A stretch of 64,000 nucleotides of DNA from Candidatus Pantoea formicae. GTDB taxonomy: Bacteria; Pseudomonadota; Gammaproteobacteria; Enterobacterales; Enterobacteriaceae. How positions within the stretch are numbered: position 1 is the first letter of the stretch; each line of letters opens with the position of its first letter. Below, piece by piece: positions 1-9,301 of this stretch. Location of the stretch: the NCBI RefSeq assembly GCF_011752625.1, contig NZ_VWXD01000015.1:34324-98323 (forward strand). Direction: 5' to 3'. A program made the translations under genes and the position numbers. The notes beneath the pieces are model-generated. The model saw nothing but the letters and a program-made list of their open reading frames with translations, made no database searches and was not told the DNA's origin.

Positions 1-1422
1 ACATGGCGCCCTGATACCGATACCACCTTAACGGTACTCGCCTCGGTCAACCGCAACAAGTTTGGCCCACCTCGCCCATTCCTGCCGCTTCATGGCACTT
101 TGCTTAGCAATCCCAACGGGCCGGTCAACCGTAACAGTTATCTTGATGGCACCAACCTTGATAACCACATGACCCAGACAAATTTGGGTTACGAACTGGA
201 TCATAAGTTTGCCGATCGTTGGACTTTCCACTCGGCCAGCCGCTACAGCGAAACGGACCTCACAACACAGACCCTATCAGGGTCGGCGCTGGCTGCTGAT
301 ATGCGCACGTTAAGCCGCGTGGCCTACGCATTTAGGATCAGAGGAAAAATCTTTGCCACTGATAACAACCTGAAAACACAATGGGAAGCCGGTCCGGTGC
401 AGGGTTCGAGTGTGGCCGGATTATCGTTTCGCCACACCGGCGAGGATTACACGCTGGATTACGGTCGTGCCAGCAGCATTGATATTTATAACCCCACCGG
501 AAATGGCCGTTTCTCTGCTCCCACGGCGTATACCAGCACACAACAGAATGCCAATGAAACTGGCGTCTATCTTTCAAACAGCCTGTCACTGTTTCAGCAT
601 CTGAATCTGGATCTCTCCGCGCGACAGGATTGGGCAACGGTCAACACTAAAAATCGACTGAGCGATAGTTATACCTCCCAGAATGACCAACGCTTCACCT
701 GGCGTGCAGGTTTGAGTTGGATCACCGATAGCGGCATGGCGCCATATGTTAGCTATGCCACCTCCTTCGCGCCTACGCTGAGCACCAACATTTATGGTGA
801 AAATTATAAGCCCACCACCGGCAAGCAGTGGGAAGTGGGCGTGAAGTATCAGCCTGTCATGATGGATGCGCTATTCACGCTGGCTTGGTTTGATTTGCAG
901 CAAAACAATGTGCTCACCACTGATCCCAATAATTCACTGAACAGTGTACAAACCGGGCAGATCACCTCTAAAGGCATTGAAGCATCTGCAACCGCTAACC
1001 TGACGGATCAATGGAAATTAGTGGCCAGCTACAGCTGGAACGATTTGGAAACCACTCAGTCCAGCGTAGCGGGTGCACAAGGTAAAACACCTGTCGCCAT
1101 GCCAGAGCATATGGCCTCATTGTGGAGTCACTATACCGTACAGAGCGGGCCATTGGCTTCGTTAGGGCTCGGTGCCGGTATTCGCTATTCAGGTTCAACT
1201 TGGGCGGATACCAACAACACGATAAAAGTCCCGGATTACACCCTGGTTGATGCCTCAATTCACTACGACCTCGGCCAACTCAGCCAGCGATTGCGTGGTG
1301 TGAATGTGGCCCTCAATGCCAATAACCTGTTTAACAAACATTATTGGGTGAGCTGCTCAACCACCACCTGCAGCACCGGCTACGACCGTTCACTGCTCGC
1401 CACTCTCTCGTACCGTTGGTAA
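1..1422 (+). CDS. TonB-dependent siderophore receptor, C-terminal part (5' end outside window)
   Basis: Outer-membrane beta-barrel receptor that would import a ferric siderophore using TonB energy. The frame is open from base 1, so the gene begins upstream of the window; the TTG near base 100 is internal, because in-frame residues before it (such as PFLPLHGTLLSNPNG) fit the family. The visible 473 residues are alternating aromatic and polar strands typical of the barrel, and the protein ends in LATLSYRW, a terminal aromatic residue as expected for outer-membrane insertion. The stop is 14 bases before the next gene, a periplasmic binding protein, so the two probably form one iron-uptake operon. 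The substrate cannot be told because the plug domain is missing. Confidence 0.92.
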   Translation, partial: TWRPDTDTTLTVLASVNRNKFGPPRPFLPLHGTLLSNPNGPVNRNSYLDGTNLDNHMTQTNLGYELDHKFADRWTFHSASRYSETDLTTQTLSGSALAADMRTLSRVAYAFRIRGKIFATDNNLKTQWEAGPVQGSSVAGLSFRHTGEDYTLDYGRASSIDIYNPTGNGRFSAPTAYTSTQQNANETGVYLSNSLSLFQHLNLDLSARQDWATVNTKNRLSDSYTSQNDQRFTWRAGLSWITDSGMAPYVSYATSFAPTLSTNIYGENYKPTTGKQWEVGVKYQPVMMDALFTLAWFDLQQNNVLTTDPNNSLNSVQTGQITSKGIEASATANLTDQWKLVASYSWNDLETTQSSVAGAQGKTPVAMPEHMASLWSHYTVQSGPLASLGLGAGIRYSGSTWADTNNTIKVPDYTLVDASIHYDLGQLSQRLRGVNVALNANNLFNKHYWVSCSTTTCSTGYDRSLLATLSYRW

Positions 1423-1438
1423 GTGAAGGAGAACACTC

Positions 1439-2524
1439 ATGAAAAATTATCTGCTGCTCACGTTGTTGTGCTTGATGTTTGGTATGTCCTCCGCGTCGGC
1501 CTCGATTACGGTGACAGATATGCTGCAACGTAAAGTGACCTTGCCGGGCCCAGCGAAACGCATCGTGTTAGGCGAAAGCCGCCACATCATTACGCTGGCA
1601 CTATTGGAAAAAGATCCATTCCGCAATTTGGTGGGCTGGGGAGATGATCTTCAACGCTACTCGCCCGCCACTTGGGATGCTATCAAGCAGCAGTATCCAG
1701 CGGCGCGCAATGTTCCGGTGCTGGGTACCATGAATAGCGGTACTTTTTCACTGGAAGCGGCCATAGCGACAAAGCCTGACCTCGTTATTTTCACGCTTTA
1801 TGGCCCCATTCCACCGGGACTGGAAGCGCTGGATGCAGCGCACATTCCTTACGTATTTGTGGATTTTTTCCGCAAACCTTTGGTGAATACTGTACCCAGC
1901 CTGAAACTGCTCGGATCGGTGCTGGGCGAGAGCACACAGGCTGGTAAGGTGATTGCATTCTGGCAACAGCACATGGACGAGGTAAAAAAACGGCTCGCTA
2001 CTGTCAGCACACGTCCTTCGGTATTCTTTCATCTCAATCCCGGCAAAGGTGACTGCTGCTTCACTTCAGGTCCCGGCAATATGAGTGATTTTATCGCCGC
2101 GGCGGGTGGGCACAATATCGGCACCGATCTGTTGAGTGCGCCGATTGGCAAGCTCAACCCGGAATATATTGTGTCACGGAACCCTGACTTTTATTTAATG
2201 GGCGGGGGTTCTGCAGTGAGTCGCGAAGGCTTGCAGATTGGCACTGGCGCAACAACACAACAGGTCGCTCAAAGCAGCAAGCATTTGCTTAGCACGCCCG
2301 AAATCGCGAACTTACCTGCCGTGAAAGCTGGGCATGTGGGAGGCGTCTGGCTGTTCTTTTTTGATAGTCCACTCTATTTCATCGGTGTCGAAGCCATGGC
2401 GAAAATGTTCCATCCGGCCCTGTTCTGCGATATTGACCCCGACGCCACACTGCGCGCGGTAACGCAAGACTGGCTTTCGGTGCCGCTGCGGGGCACCTTC
2501 TGGACAACCTTGCCACAGCAGTAA
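1439..2524 (+). CDS. Periplasmic iron-siderophore/cobalamin-type ABC binding protein
   Basis: Solute-binding protein of the FepB/BtuF (TroA-like) type, 361 residues. A signal peptide is visible at residues 1-22 (MKNYLLLTLLCLMFGMSSASA), followed by ITVTDMLQRKVTLPGPAKRI, the usual opening beta strand. Later segments (EAAIATKPDLVIF, and LLSTPEIANLPAVKAGHVGG) match the two-lobed helical-backbone fold. A good ribosome site (GAAGGAG) precedes the ATG. It follows the TonB receptor directly and presumably passes the imported complex to an inner-membrane permease, but no permease or ATPase gene lies in the window. The ligand is unknown. Confidence 0.88.
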   Translation: MKNYLLLTLLCLMFGMSSASASITVTDMLQRKVTLPGPAKRIVLGESRHIITLALLEKDPFRNLVGWGDDLQRYSPATWDAIKQQYPAARNVPVLGTMNSGTFSLEAAIATKPDLVIFTLYGPIPPGLEALDAAHIPYVFVDFFRKPLVNTVPSLKLLGSVLGESTQAGKVIAFWQQHMDEVKKRLATVSTRPSVFFHLNPGKGDCCFTSGPGNMSDFIAAAGGHNIGTDLLSAPIGKLNPEYIVSRNPDFYLMGGGSAVSREGLQIGTGATTQQVAQSSKHLLSTPEIANLPAVKAGHVGGVWLFFFDSPLYFIGVEAMAKMFHPALFCDIDPDATLRAVTQDWLSVPLRGTFWTTLPQQ

Positions 2525-2531
2525 ACACCAT

Positions 2532-2554
2532 CGACCACCGCTCTTCGGTGGTCG
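2532..2554 (+). terminator. Hairpin after the siderophore genes
   Basis: Perfect 9-bp stem CGACCACCG / CGGTGGTCG with a 5-base loop, 8 bases after the stop codon. It is followed by TTCCCCCC rather than a T run, so termination strength is uncertain. Confidence 0.5.
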
Positions 2555-2701
2555 TTCCCCCCCAGCCTTCATCGCCGTAGATACGCCCTCAGGCCAGCCC
2601 CTGACGCAACTGTGATAACCGTCTTAACGCAATCCATCAGGATTTGATAAAGTGGCTGGCAATAAAAGAAAAAAGCCGCATTTGCACACTTAACCGGGAA
2701 A

Positions 2702-2950
2702 ATGACCATGCCAAATTACATCTTCTATCGTAAAGATCAGGTGGTTGCTACCGTAGAAAGAGCGGACGTTGAAAACGCCGTACTTTTGATATCGCAAGGC
2801 TATGAAAAGCTGACGGATGAAGTTGAAGCAGCAAGTCCGGAAGCGGCATTAAGGCGATTAGCTGATATTCGCCAGGAAGATAATGTCACTGAACACGCTT
2901 TCACCACCGGCAGCGTTTTCTGTTCCATCGTGAGTGCCATGTTCAAATAG
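2702..2950 (+). CDS. Small protein of unknown function
   Basis: 82 residues, not recognised. It starts MTMPNYIFYRKDQ, has a central acidic helix-like stretch (DEVEAASPEAALRRLADIRQ) and ends in a short hydrophobic tail (GSVFCSIVSAMFK). A possible ribosome site (GGGAA) precedes two in-frame ATGs at 2702 and 2708; either could be used. It stands alone between the iron-uptake genes and the transporter gene. It could be a free-standing small gene; codon use does not look random, but there is no context to suggest a role. Confidence 0.5.
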   Translation: MTMPNYIFYRKDQVVATVERADVENAVLLISQGYEKLTDEVEAASPEAALRRLADIRQEDNVTEHAFTTGSVFCSIVSAMFK

Positions 2951-2992
2951 CCTGTTGCTCTATGAGCAGCATATTTGTCTGGCTGGGTGAGC

Positions 2993-3016
2993 CTCACCAC
3001 ATATTATTGTGGTGAG
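2993..3016 (+). terminator. Hairpin after the small unknown gene
   Basis: CTCACCACA / TGTGGTGAG, a 9-bp stem with a 6-base loop, about 40 bases after the stop. There is no T tract, so it is only a possible terminator. Confidence 0.35.
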
Positions 3017-3169
3017 CCATCTAATTAACATCGTCAGCCCTATAATCATTTATTTCACTCCTTCAGCACTTTGACAGATTATTCGTTCATCGCTACGCTT
3101 AATTGCAAGGATATATGTCACAAACTTGCACATCTTAAAAATATTTCCTAAGGTGTCCGCCTTTCAGCC

Positions 3170-3222
3170 TCTTATAGCTTTCATTTCCATTAGTGAATTG
3201 TACGGCTGCGAAAGCTATAAGA
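3170..3222 (+). promoter_or_regulatory. 13-bp inverted repeat in the proP leader
   Basis: TCTTATAGCTTTC at 3170-3182 is repeated exactly in reverse complement at 3210-3222, with 27 bases between. The right arm ends 28 bases before the transporter start codon. It could be an operator or a leader-RNA hairpin close to the ribosome site (GGGGAG at about 3241). Confidence 0.55.
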
Positions 3223-3250
3223 TCGCTCCAATTTTACTCATGGGGAGTTT

Positions 3251-4690
3251 ATGAGCACCGGAACGATTTCTAAACAAAATAACTTAACCGTTGATGATAT
3301 TACCGTTATCGACAACAAATTACTTAAACGTGCCGTCAGCGCTGCTGCATTGGGCAATACCATGGAATGGTTCGATTTCGGCGTATATAGCTATCTCGCG
3401 GTGATAATTGGCCAGGTGTTTTTTCCCGGCGCCAGTAATACCGCACAATTAATCGCCTCATTCGGTACATTTGCCGCCGCATTTTTAGTCCGCCCGATTG
3501 GCGGCATGGTATTTGGCCCCCTGGGTGACCGCTTTGGTCGCCAGAAAGTATTGGCTTTCACCATGATCATGATGTCGATTGGCACCTTCTGCATCGGACT
3601 GATTCCGAGTTATGCCAGCATCGGCATTGCCGCGCCCATCTTACTGCTGGTCGCCCGTCTGGTGCAGGGTTTCTCTACGGGAGGCGAGTATGGCGGTGCT
3701 GCCACCTTTATCGCCGAATATTCTACCGATAAGCGCCGCGGCTTTATGGGCAGCTTCCTGGAGTTCGGGACTCTGGCGGGCTACCTGTTGGGTGCCAGTC
3801 TGGTAACCGGTATGATCGCGATATTACCGCATCAGGCGATGATGGATTGGGGCTGGCGTATTCCGTTCTTCCTGGCCGCGCCTCTGGGATTATTTGGTCT
3901 CTATATTCGCCTTAAACTGGAAGAAACCCCCGCCTTTAAAGAACATATGGATAAACGCGAGGAACTGGAGCACAGCAAACCGCAACTGGGCTTAATCCAA
4001 ATGCTGCGTAAGCAGAGCAAACCGTTATTGAAATGCATTGGTTTAGTGCTGCTATTCAACGTTTCAAATTATATGCTGACCGCCTACATGCCGAGTTATT
4101 TAACCGGCGTATTGGGGCTGAGTGAATTATCCGGCCTGATGCTGGTTATGGTGGTGATGTTTATTATGATGCCACTGACCTTGATGTGGGGGCATTTCAC
4201 CGATCGCATTGGCCGCAAACCGGTTATTGGCTTAGGGGCATTAGGTTTATTATTGCTGTCAATTCCGAGCTTTATGTTAATTGGCTCCGGCAATATGATG
4301 CTGGTATTTTCCGGCCTGGCGATATTAGGTTTACTCCATACCTGTTTTAGCGGCACCATGCCAGCGACACTACCAGCCCTTTTTGTGACCGATATTCGTT
4401 ACAGTGCTTTGGCCATTGGTTTTAATCTATCGGTGTCACTGTTTGGTGGTACGACTCCCTTGATCACCGCCTGGCTGGTCGATACCACGCACAACGCGAT
4501 GATGCCTGCTTATTACATGATGGGAGCGGGCGTCATAGGCCTGATTACCGTCTTAACGCTGAGTGAGACCGCGCGTAAGCCGTTGAAAGGCTCTTCACCC
4601 GCTGTAGCCACCAAAGCGGAAGCGCATAAATTGATCGATAAACTGCGCAAACAGCGTGGCCGTAAAATTCAGCAGCAAAAACCGGCTTAA
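3251..4690 (+). CDS. proP: ProP-type osmolyte:H+ symporter (MFS)
   Basis: Inner-membrane major facilitator of the sugar-porter/ProP branch, 479 residues, predicted to take up proline or glycine betaine with protons under osmotic stress. Visible signatures include LGNTMEWFDFGVYSYLA in helix 1, GDRFGRQKVL in the loop between helices 2 and 3, QGFSTGGEYGGAATFIAEY in helix 4, DWGWRIPFF and TDRIGRKPVIG in the second half. It aligns well with E. coli ProP as I know it, but the C-terminal coiled coil typical of E. coli ProP is absent; the tail is a short basic stretch ending RGRKIQQQKPA. That could change its osmosensing range, or the protein may be a paralogue with another substrate. The trehalose genes follow downstream. 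Confidence 0.82.
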   Translation: MSTGTISKQNNLTVDDITVIDNKLLKRAVSAAALGNTMEWFDFGVYSYLAVIIGQVFFPGASNTAQLIASFGTFAAAFLVRPIGGMVFGPLGDRFGRQKVLAFTMIMMSIGTFCIGLIPSYASIGIAAPILLLVARLVQGFSTGGEYGGAATFIAEYSTDKRRGFMGSFLEFGTLAGYLLGASLVTGMIAILPHQAMMDWGWRIPFFLAAPLGLFGLYIRLKLEETPAFKEHMDKREELEHSKPQLGLIQMLRKQSKPLLKCIGLVLLFNVSNYMLTAYMPSYLTGVLGLSELSGLMLVMVVMFIMMPLTLMWGHFTDRIGRKPVIGLGALGLLLLSIPSFMLIGSGNMMLVFSGLAILGLLHTCFSGTMPATLPALFVTDIRYSALAIGFNLSVSLFGGTTPLITAWLVDTTHNAMMPAYYMMGAGVIGLITVLTLSETARKPLKGSSPAVATKAEAHKLIDKLRKQRGRKIQQQKPA

Positions 4691-4715
4691 GGCTATTAGG
4701 TTAGGCCATGACTGG

Positions 4716-4745
4716 TGTTCGGGCGTGCCAAGGTACGCCCGAACA
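4716..4745 (+). terminator. Terminator-like hairpin after proP
   Basis: TGTTCGGGCGT / ACGCCCGAACA, a perfect 11-bp stem, loop GCCAAGGT, 25 bases after the stop. The following bases are pyrimidine-rich but lack a clean T run. The rest of the 4.69-4.97 kb gap shows nothing recognisable. Confidence 0.55.
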
Positions 4746-4974
4746 TCCTCCCTGATTCATCGTTTTTCTGCCCCAATTAGCGAAGCGCAACGCTCCGGTA
4801 ATTTCCGAAACCCACCGAATTCCCTTCTGCACCCGCCTGAAAAGGCAAAAATATCGACTATGATCTGTTCTCAGTCCTGATGAGCCGTCCCACTTTACGC
4901 CATACATTTTTTAACGGAACGCTTACCGCTTGATGTCGTCCATTGCCCTTGCGTGGGCTTAACGAGGCAATTGA

Positions 4975-6759
4975 ATGGAATTCAGATCATTTGAGAAATC
5001 CTGGGGTGCGGAGATTAAGGCAGATGGCAGCGTGCTGTTTCGTCTGTGGGCACCCGGCCAGCAGCAAATTACACTGCGCATCGCTGAGGGTGACCATCCC
5101 ATGCACGCGATGGGTGAGGGTTGGTATGAGCTACAACTAAGCGACATTGCTCATGGAACGCCATACCATTACCTGCTCGCCGATGGCACTTTAGTGCCCG
5201 ACCCTGCATCCCGCGCACAGCAATCGGCGGTGAATGGCCCTTCACTGGTGATAGACCCTCGCCATTACGTATGGCAACACCCAAACTGGCGCGGCCGGCC
5301 CTGGGAAGAAACCGTGGTGTATGAACTGCATATCGGCACCTTCACCCCGGAGGGCACCTTCCAGGCGGCGATAAAAAAGTTGCCGGAATTAAAAGCACTG
5401 GGCATCACCATGATCGAAGTTCTACCAGTGTCGCAATTTGGTGGAACCCGCGGCTGGGGTTACGACGGCGTATTGCTTTATGCTCCGCAAGCCAGTTATG
5501 GATCGCCGGATGATTTCAAAGCGTTCGTTGATGCCGCGCATGCGCATGGCTTATCGGTGGTTCTCGACATTGTGCTTAACCACTTTGGTCCAGAAGGCAA
5601 TTATTTGCCGCTGCTGGCACCCGCGTTCTTCCACCAGGAGCGTATGACGCCTTGGGGCGCGGGTATCGCCTACGATGTGGATGCCGCACGCCGCTACATT
5701 ATCGAAGCCCCGCTCTACTGGCTGCAAGAGTTTCATCTCGACGGTCTGCGTTTTGATGCTATCGACCAGATCGAAGATAGCTCCAGTAAGCATGCATTAA
5801 TTGAGATTGCTGAACGCATCCGCCGTGACATCACCGACCGACCCATCCATCTCACCACGGAAGATTGCCGCAACGTGACCTTCCTGCACCCACGAGACAA
5901 ACAGGGTAACGCGCCACTGTTTACCGGCGAATGGAATGACGACTTTCACAACGCCATCCATGTGTTTGCCACCGGTGAAACCCACGCCTACTACCAGGAC
6001 TTTGCCGACGTACCGGAAAAACTGATTGCACGCATTCTGACTGAAGGCTTTGCCTATCAGGGCGAAATCTCCCCGCAAAGTGGTCAGCGGCGTGGCGTAC
6101 CGAGTGCCGGGCAACCGCCGGTGGCCTTTGTCGATTTCATCCAGAATCATGATCAGGTCGGTAACCGGGCGCAAGGGGATCGATTGATTACGCTGGCTGG
6201 CACAGAACGCACCAAAGTGCTACTCGCCACCTTACTGTTGTCACCGCATATCCCATTGCTGTTTATGGGAGAAGAGTTTGGCGAAACCAACCCGTTTTTA
6301 TTTTTCACAGATTTCCACGGCGATCTCGCCAAAGCCGTACGCGAGGGACGTGCCCGCGAATTCACCGGCCACGCTGGGCATGATAGCGACGTGCCCGATC
6401 CTAACGATGAACAGACCTTTATTCGCTCTAAACTCGACTGGAATAAACCGCACAGCGTTGAGGGGAAAGCCTGGCTAGCGTTCACACAGAGCCTGTTGCA
6501 GTTGCGCCAGCGCCACATTGTACCTTTGCTGGGTTCGGCTGCGGGTCACAGTGGCAAGGTAGTGAAAACTGCCAAAGGCTTTGTGGCGGTAAGCTGGTCA
6601 TTCCCGGCTGGAGAGCTGTCAATAGCCCTCAATATCGGTAAAACTGCACAACCCCTTCCTGCTCTGCCCGGTGAAACCATTTTTGCGTGGCCACAGGAAA
6701 GTGCGTCCCTGCCACAACACACCATTGTCGTTCGTCTGAACACGGGAGTATCCGCATGA
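4975..6759 (+). CDS. treZ: Malto-oligosyltrehalose trehalohydrolase TreZ
   Basis: Cytoplasmic GH13 enzyme, 594 residues, that cuts the linkage next to the terminal trehalosyl unit of maltooligosyl trehalose and so releases free trehalose. An N-terminal carbohydrate-binding-like beta domain (about 1-100) precedes the catalytic barrel. The four amylase motifs are visible: DIVLNHFGP, GLRFDAIDQI with the nucleophile Asp261, TTEDCRN with Glu296 as acid/base, and IQNHDQVGNR with Asp393. GAGG precedes the ATG. The stop overlaps the treY start (ATGA), showing translational coupling. Confidence 0.95.
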   Translation: MEFRSFEKSWGAEIKADGSVLFRLWAPGQQQITLRIAEGDHPMHAMGEGWYELQLSDIAHGTPYHYLLADGTLVPDPASRAQQSAVNGPSLVIDPRHYVWQHPNWRGRPWEETVVYELHIGTFTPEGTFQAAIKKLPELKALGITMIEVLPVSQFGGTRGWGYDGVLLYAPQASYGSPDDFKAFVDAAHAHGLSVVLDIVLNHFGPEGNYLPLLAPAFFHQERMTPWGAGIAYDVDAARRYIIEAPLYWLQEFHLDGLRFDAIDQIEDSSSKHALIEIAERIRRDITDRPIHLTTEDCRNVTFLHPRDKQGNAPLFTGEWNDDFHNAIHVFATGETHAYYQDFADVPEKLIARILTEGFAYQGEISPQSGQRRGVPSAGQPPVAFVDFIQNHDQVGNRAQGDRLITLAGTERTKVLLATLLLSPHIPLLFMGEEFGETNPFLFFTDFHGDLAKAVREGRAREFTGHAGHDSDVPDPNDEQTFIRSKLDWNKPHSVEGKAWLAFTQSLLQLRQRHIVPLLGSAAGHSGKVVKTAKGFVAVSWSFPAGELSIALNIGKTAQPLPALPGETIFAWPQESASLPQHTIVVRLNTGVSA

Positions 6760-9251
6760 CTGTGCCTTCCGCCACCTACCGTATTCAGTTTCGTAATGGC
6801 ATGACGTTTGACCGCGCCATCGAACTCATCCCCTATCTGCAACGTCTGGGGATTAGCCATCTGTACGCTTCGCCCATCTTCACCGCCACCCGTGATTCCA
6901 CTCACGGATATGATGTTACCGATGCCAATGAGATCGATCCCGCACTCGGTGGACGTGAAGGGTTTGATCGCCTGTCTGCCGCTTTGCAGCAGGCACACCT
7001 CGGTTTAATTCTCGATATTGTGCCAAACCACATGGCCGCATCGCTGGAAAACCCCTGGTGGCATGATGTCATTGAACAGGGTGAGCACAGCCGCTATGCC
7101 CGCTACTTTGATATCGACTGGTCACGCCGTTTAACCCTTCCGTTCCTGGGCGACGACTTTGACCGGGTACTACAAAATAATGAGCTCAGCGTAAAGCCCC
7201 ATCCACAAACTGGCCGTCCAGTCATGGCTTACTACGACAGCTTCTACCCCCTGACGCCGACCAGCTGGGAAAATCGGGTTGATGAGGTGCTGGCCATCAC
7301 CGACCATGAAGCCATTGCCGAACTGCATCAACAGCAGCCCTGGCAGTTAATCAGCTGGCGCGATGCACGAAGAAACCTCTCCTACCGCCGTTTTTTTGAG
7401 ATTACCGGTTTGGTGGGGATACGCGTGGAGGATGAAGACGTATTTAACGCGTCACACGCGCTGATTCTGGAATTGGTGCACCATGGCGCAGTGAGTGGAT
7501 TACGTGTCGATCACATTGATGGATTGGCCGATCCGCAAGGCTATCTGCAACGTCTGCGCAAGGCCGCGGGACCAGATTGCTACATTACGGTGGAGAAGAT
7601 TCTGGCCGAAGGGGAACAGATCCCCGCAGAGTGGCCGATTTCTGGCACCACCGGCTATGAGTTTATCGCAGCGCTGTCTCATGCCTTAATCGACGACACA
7701 CAGATTGATGCGCTACACCTCGCTTACGAAGCCGCGACGGAAGAGAGAAACAACCTTCGAGCGGGTTTGCGGGCGGCACGTGAATTAATGGTGGATCGCA
7801 ATTTTGCCGGTGAGTTTGCCCGCCTGCTGGCATTAGCCACCGATATTGCTGGCGAAGAACAGCGTAATTTTGGCGAAGCGGAACTGCATGTTGCGCTGAG
7901 AGAAATGCTGATTGCCTTCCCTGTTTATCGCACATACGGTCGCCACGCTGGCATGACGTTGGCGGGAGAAGAGTTGCTGCAGCGGGTGCTGGAGGAGGTG
8001 AAGTTCAGTGCGTCACCCGTTGCCCTGAGCTTTCTGCAAGCCGTATTACTGGGGGCGCTATCTGAACACAGCGAGCAGAACGCTGCTGAATTCCGCTCGC
8101 GTTTCCAACAGCTTACCGGCCCGCTGATGGCGAAGTCCGTCGAAGATACCCTGTTTTTCCGCAATCACGTGCTGCTGGCGATCAATGAAGTGGGCGCAGA
8201 ACCGTTGCCGCACCCCTTCTCGTTGCAACATTTTCACCAAGAGATGCAAACCCGTCTTCAGCGCCAACCTGATGGCATCTCTACCACCTCAACACACGAT
8301 ACTAAACGTGGCGAAGATGCCCGTGCGCGCCTTTATACACTCAGTGAAGCCCCCGCATTGTGGGCTGAGCATGTGACGCGCTGGCGTGATCTTCATCAAT
8401 TACAGATAACGCCACTGCGAGATGGCGTTGCCCCTGAACCCGCTGTCGAGTGGATGCTGTATCAGGCATTGGCAGGCGCATGGCCCACAACCTTACAGCC
8501 ACAAGATGCCGCAGGATTAGCCGCACTGCAGGAACGTGTTGTTCCTTTTGTTGAGAAAGCACTGCGAGAGGCCAAACTGCGTACCGATTGGGCTGAAGGC
8601 AACGAGCAATACGAAAAGGCGGTGCTGGACTATACGCGCCACCTGCTCTCACCGCACAATCAGGCGTTTTTGGTGGACTTCCATCAAGCGTTACAACCCT
8701 TCCTGACCGCCGGACTGATCAATAGTCTGACCCAAACCGTCATCAAACTCACCGCGCCCGGTGTACCCGATATTTACCAGGGTAGTGAAGCGCTGGATTT
8801 CAGCCTGGTTGATCCTGATAACCGCCGCGAGCCCGATTTTTCCACCTTACAACAGCAGCTTAGCGCAACGGATACACCGAATTTTAATCAGCAGACGGAT
8901 TGGTTAAATGGCACGCTCAAACAGCAGGTTATCGCCCGTATGTTGCATCTGCGTCTGGATAAACCGCAGTTGTTCCGTTTTGGCGATTACCAACCGCTGT
9001 ATGCCACGGGTGAAAATGCAGAGCATGCCATCGCGTATGCCAGGCAGGACAGCAGTGATACGTTGCTGGTCGTGGTTCCCCGTTTGCTGCTAAACAGCCA
9101 AGGCTGGGCACGAGCCATCATTCAATTACCGGAGCCATTGGCACATCGCCGCTATCGCAATCTGTTGAGCGGCGAAATGCTCTCGCTTAACGAACAACTT
9201 TCACTGGAAAACATGCCGTACTACGCGCCGCTGGTGCTGATTGCCAGCTAA
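6756..9251 (+). CDS. treY: Malto-oligosyltrehalose synthase TreY
   Basis: Cytoplasmic GH13 enzyme, 831 residues, converting the reducing-end alpha-1,4 bond of maltodextrins into the alpha,alpha-1,1 bond of trehalose. The start ATG at 6756 overlaps the treZ stop and has a GGGAG site upstream; earlier in-frame starts would lie inside treZ. The protein opens SATYRIQFRNGMTFDRA, typical of TreY, with LDIVPNHMA, GLRVDHIDGL (Asp252), ITVEKILAEGE (Glu280) and STHDTKRGEDARARL (Asp515). The C terminus carries GVPDIYQGSEALDFSLVDPDNRR. With TreZ and GlgX it forms the starch/glycogen-to-trehalose route. Confidence 0.95.
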   Translation: MTVPSATYRIQFRNGMTFDRAIELIPYLQRLGISHLYASPIFTATRDSTHGYDVTDANEIDPALGGREGFDRLSAALQQAHLGLILDIVPNHMAASLENPWWHDVIEQGEHSRYARYFDIDWSRRLTLPFLGDDFDRVLQNNELSVKPHPQTGRPVMAYYDSFYPLTPTSWENRVDEVLAITDHEAIAELHQQQPWQLISWRDARRNLSYRRFFEITGLVGIRVEDEDVFNASHALILELVHHGAVSGLRVDHIDGLADPQGYLQRLRKAAGPDCYITVEKILAEGEQIPAEWPISGTTGYEFIAALSHALIDDTQIDALHLAYEAATEERNNLRAGLRAARELMVDRNFAGEFARLLALATDIAGEEQRNFGEAELHVALREMLIAFPVYRTYGRHAGMTLAGEELLQRVLEEVKFSASPVALSFLQAVLLGALSEHSEQNAAEFRSRFQQLTGPLMAKSVEDTLFFRNHVLLAINEVGAEPLPHPFSLQHFHQEMQTRLQRQPDGISTTSTHDTKRGEDARARLYTLSEAPALWAEHVTRWRDLHQLQITPLRDGVAPEPAVEWMLYQALAGAWPTTLQPQDAAGLAALQERVVPFVEKALREAKLRTDWAEGNEQYEKAVLDYTRHLLSPHNQAFLVDFHQALQPFLTAGLINSLTQTVIKLTAPGVPDIYQGSEALDFSLVDPDNRREPDFSTLQQQLSATDTPNFNQQTDWLNGTLKQQVIARMLHLRLDKPQLFRFGDYQPLYATGENAEHAIAYARQDSSDTLLVVVPRLLLNSQGWARAIIQLPEPLAHRRYRNLLSGEMLSLNEQLSLENMPYYAPLVLIAS

Positions 9252-9301
9252 GCGTTCATCACATCAACCTGTATTTCTGTTCATTGGATGGAGAGGAATG
9301 A